Of a stretch of 64,000 bases of DNA, positions 63,042 through 64,000 are shown piece after piece. How positions within the stretch are numbered: the first letter of the stretch is position 1; each line of letters begins with the position of its first letter. The notes under the pieces were generated by a model. It was not told where the DNA came from. It searched no databases and saw only the letters and a list, made by a program, of their open reading frames with translations. This stretch comes from Pholiota molesta (lineage: Eukaryota > Basidiomycota > Agaricomycetes > Agaricales > Strophariaceae). Position numbers and translations under genes: made by a program. The stretch spans positions 124,001 to 188,000 of the forward strand of contig JACGCK010000051.1 of NCBI GenBank assembly GCA_014925825.1, in the 5' to 3' direction.

Positions 63042-63598
63042 ATGGAGGGCGTAAAAGATGCGCTGAACACGTTCCGCCATGAAGTCCGTGAGTACTTGAC
63101 TGCGCTTTGACGTTTTAACCTGCATAGCCTAGCTCAACCACACTTGAAAGTCATGAAATACCCGTATATCTCAGCAGCTGTTCTACTTCTATGGTCTTTC
63201 TATCCTAAGTTCCCGTTCCAAGTGCTATACTTTGTCTTCTGGGTCATGCCACGTAGCGTGGTTCTCGGGATTTTGACATGCTTGGGATTTGAACGCGGAG
63301 GAGTGAGAGGAGGTAAATGCAAAATTATGTTCTGTATTGCTATATATCTTTTCTTATTTTTATTGGACGTCTTTCTACAGATTCAATTGCTTCGAGATAC
63401 CAGTCACACCACTATGGGGGATATACGCCTGGCAACACTATATTTTCCAGATCGCAATCCTACGGGACAATCAACCAGGATGGTTCGGGCGTACAAGAAG
63501 ACAGGTCACATCCCACCGTTGGAATATTCTGGCGTTTCGTAGGATGGTTGCTCTTGTACGGATCTTTGGTCGTACTGTTGAAGTACGGTAGTCAGTAA
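63042..63598 (+). CDS. Small two-helix membrane protein, unknown
   Basis: Three exons (63042-63087, 63133-63312, 63381-63598) total 444 bp, 147 residues, starting MEGVKDALNTFRHEVPQPHL. The first helical stretch (YISAAVLLLWSFYPKFPFQV, LYFVFWVMPRSVVLGILTCL) may cross the membrane once or twice; a polar, Gly/Ser/Tyr-rich loop follows (SRYQSHHYGGYTPGNTIFSR), and a C-terminal helix (VGIFWRFVGWLLLYGSLVVL) ends the protein. I do not recognise the family beyond short fungal membrane proteins. Element 2 inserted about 130 bp upstream, so its promoter may be affected. Confidence 0.75.
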
Positions 63599-64000
63599 AT
63601 CACTACATTGGAAGGCTGGGGAGCAGTACGGAGACCCTCATCATATGTTACTCTTATATTTGCACATCTCGCATTCTGCTTCTAGTTCTAATCCTGTACA
63701 AACCTTTGCTGTCTTCGGAATATAGGAGTTATTTTATGTATTTCTGATACATTCAAACAACTTTCAAATGCTGTATTTAGTATATAATAAATCGCGATTA
63801 ACTACTTGACCAAAAAAGACGGTGGCATGAAACTCGATTAACGCAACTAGAACGCAACTCCAGGCAACTATCGTTGACACTACTCGTGTATGTACACACT
63901 CGCCGCGTTTAGATACAGGAAAATTGGCATGTATTGAAGAGTCCATAATACGATCTGATTCATATCGGCTCATTTTGAAGGTTTGAACTCTATACATAGT
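63599..64000. other. Window end, nothing recognised
   Basis: AT-rich sequence without a supported gene; a weak minus-strand frame (63764-63997) may belong to a gene beyond the edge. Confidence 0.3.

Overview
The window is nuclear DNA of a filamentous basidiomycete, most likely an Agaricomycete. Genes are split by many 45-70 bp GT..AG introns and the gene families are typical of mushrooms: single-pass Ser/Thr-rich surface proteins, F-box/LRR proteins, an eqolisin, a class 3 lipase, DUF6589 and RecQ-like mobile genes. Coding sequence had to be assembled by eye across introns; where I could add exon lengths the totals are multiples of three, which is how most models were checked.

Layout. 1-2.7 kb: remains of an unrecognised, apparently broken gene(s) on the minus strand. 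3.4-5.1 kb: F-box gene with an in-frame stop. 5.9-6.7 kb: secreted glutamic peptidase. 8.7-18.4 kb: minus-strand block of four Ser-rich cell-surface/secreted proteins, three with one transmembrane helix. 19.1-20.1 kb: mitochondrial-type hotdog thioesterase. 21.1-27.1 kb: a 17-exon multidomain enzyme (adenylation, carrier, membrane segments, left-handed beta helix) that ends in a RING finger. 27.8-30.0 kb: DGAT2 with several microexons. 31.2-33.1 kb: Baeyer-Villiger-type flavin monooxygenase. 34.2-34.9 kb: a frameshifted unrecognised gene. 36.19-42.21 kb: mobile element 1. 43.1-44.7 kb: second F-box gene. 45.4-48.4 kb: CDC48. 49.2-50.1 kb: tubulin-folding cofactor B. 50.6-52.8 kb: secreted GH5 glucanase. 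54.4-55.7 kb: secreted class 3 lipase. 56.78-62.90 kb: mobile element 2. 63.0-63.6 kb: small two-helix membrane protein.

The two most notable things are (i) a pair of about 6 kb DNA elements, each with long terminal inverted repeats, a 9-10 bp target duplication and the same two convergent genes (a RecQ-like helicase and a DUF6589 protein), sharing a hairpin motif in their otherwise different ends; this looks like a helicase-plus-DUF6589 transposon superfamily that I cannot match to a named one; and (ii) the fusion of a poly-amino-acid-synthetase-like (A-T-membrane-beta-helix) enzyme to a C-terminal RING finger, with the join inside one exon. Element 2 looks intact, element 1 is decaying.

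Caveat: several minus-strand genes show single-base frameshifts or stops. I cannot tell real decay from residual assembly error.
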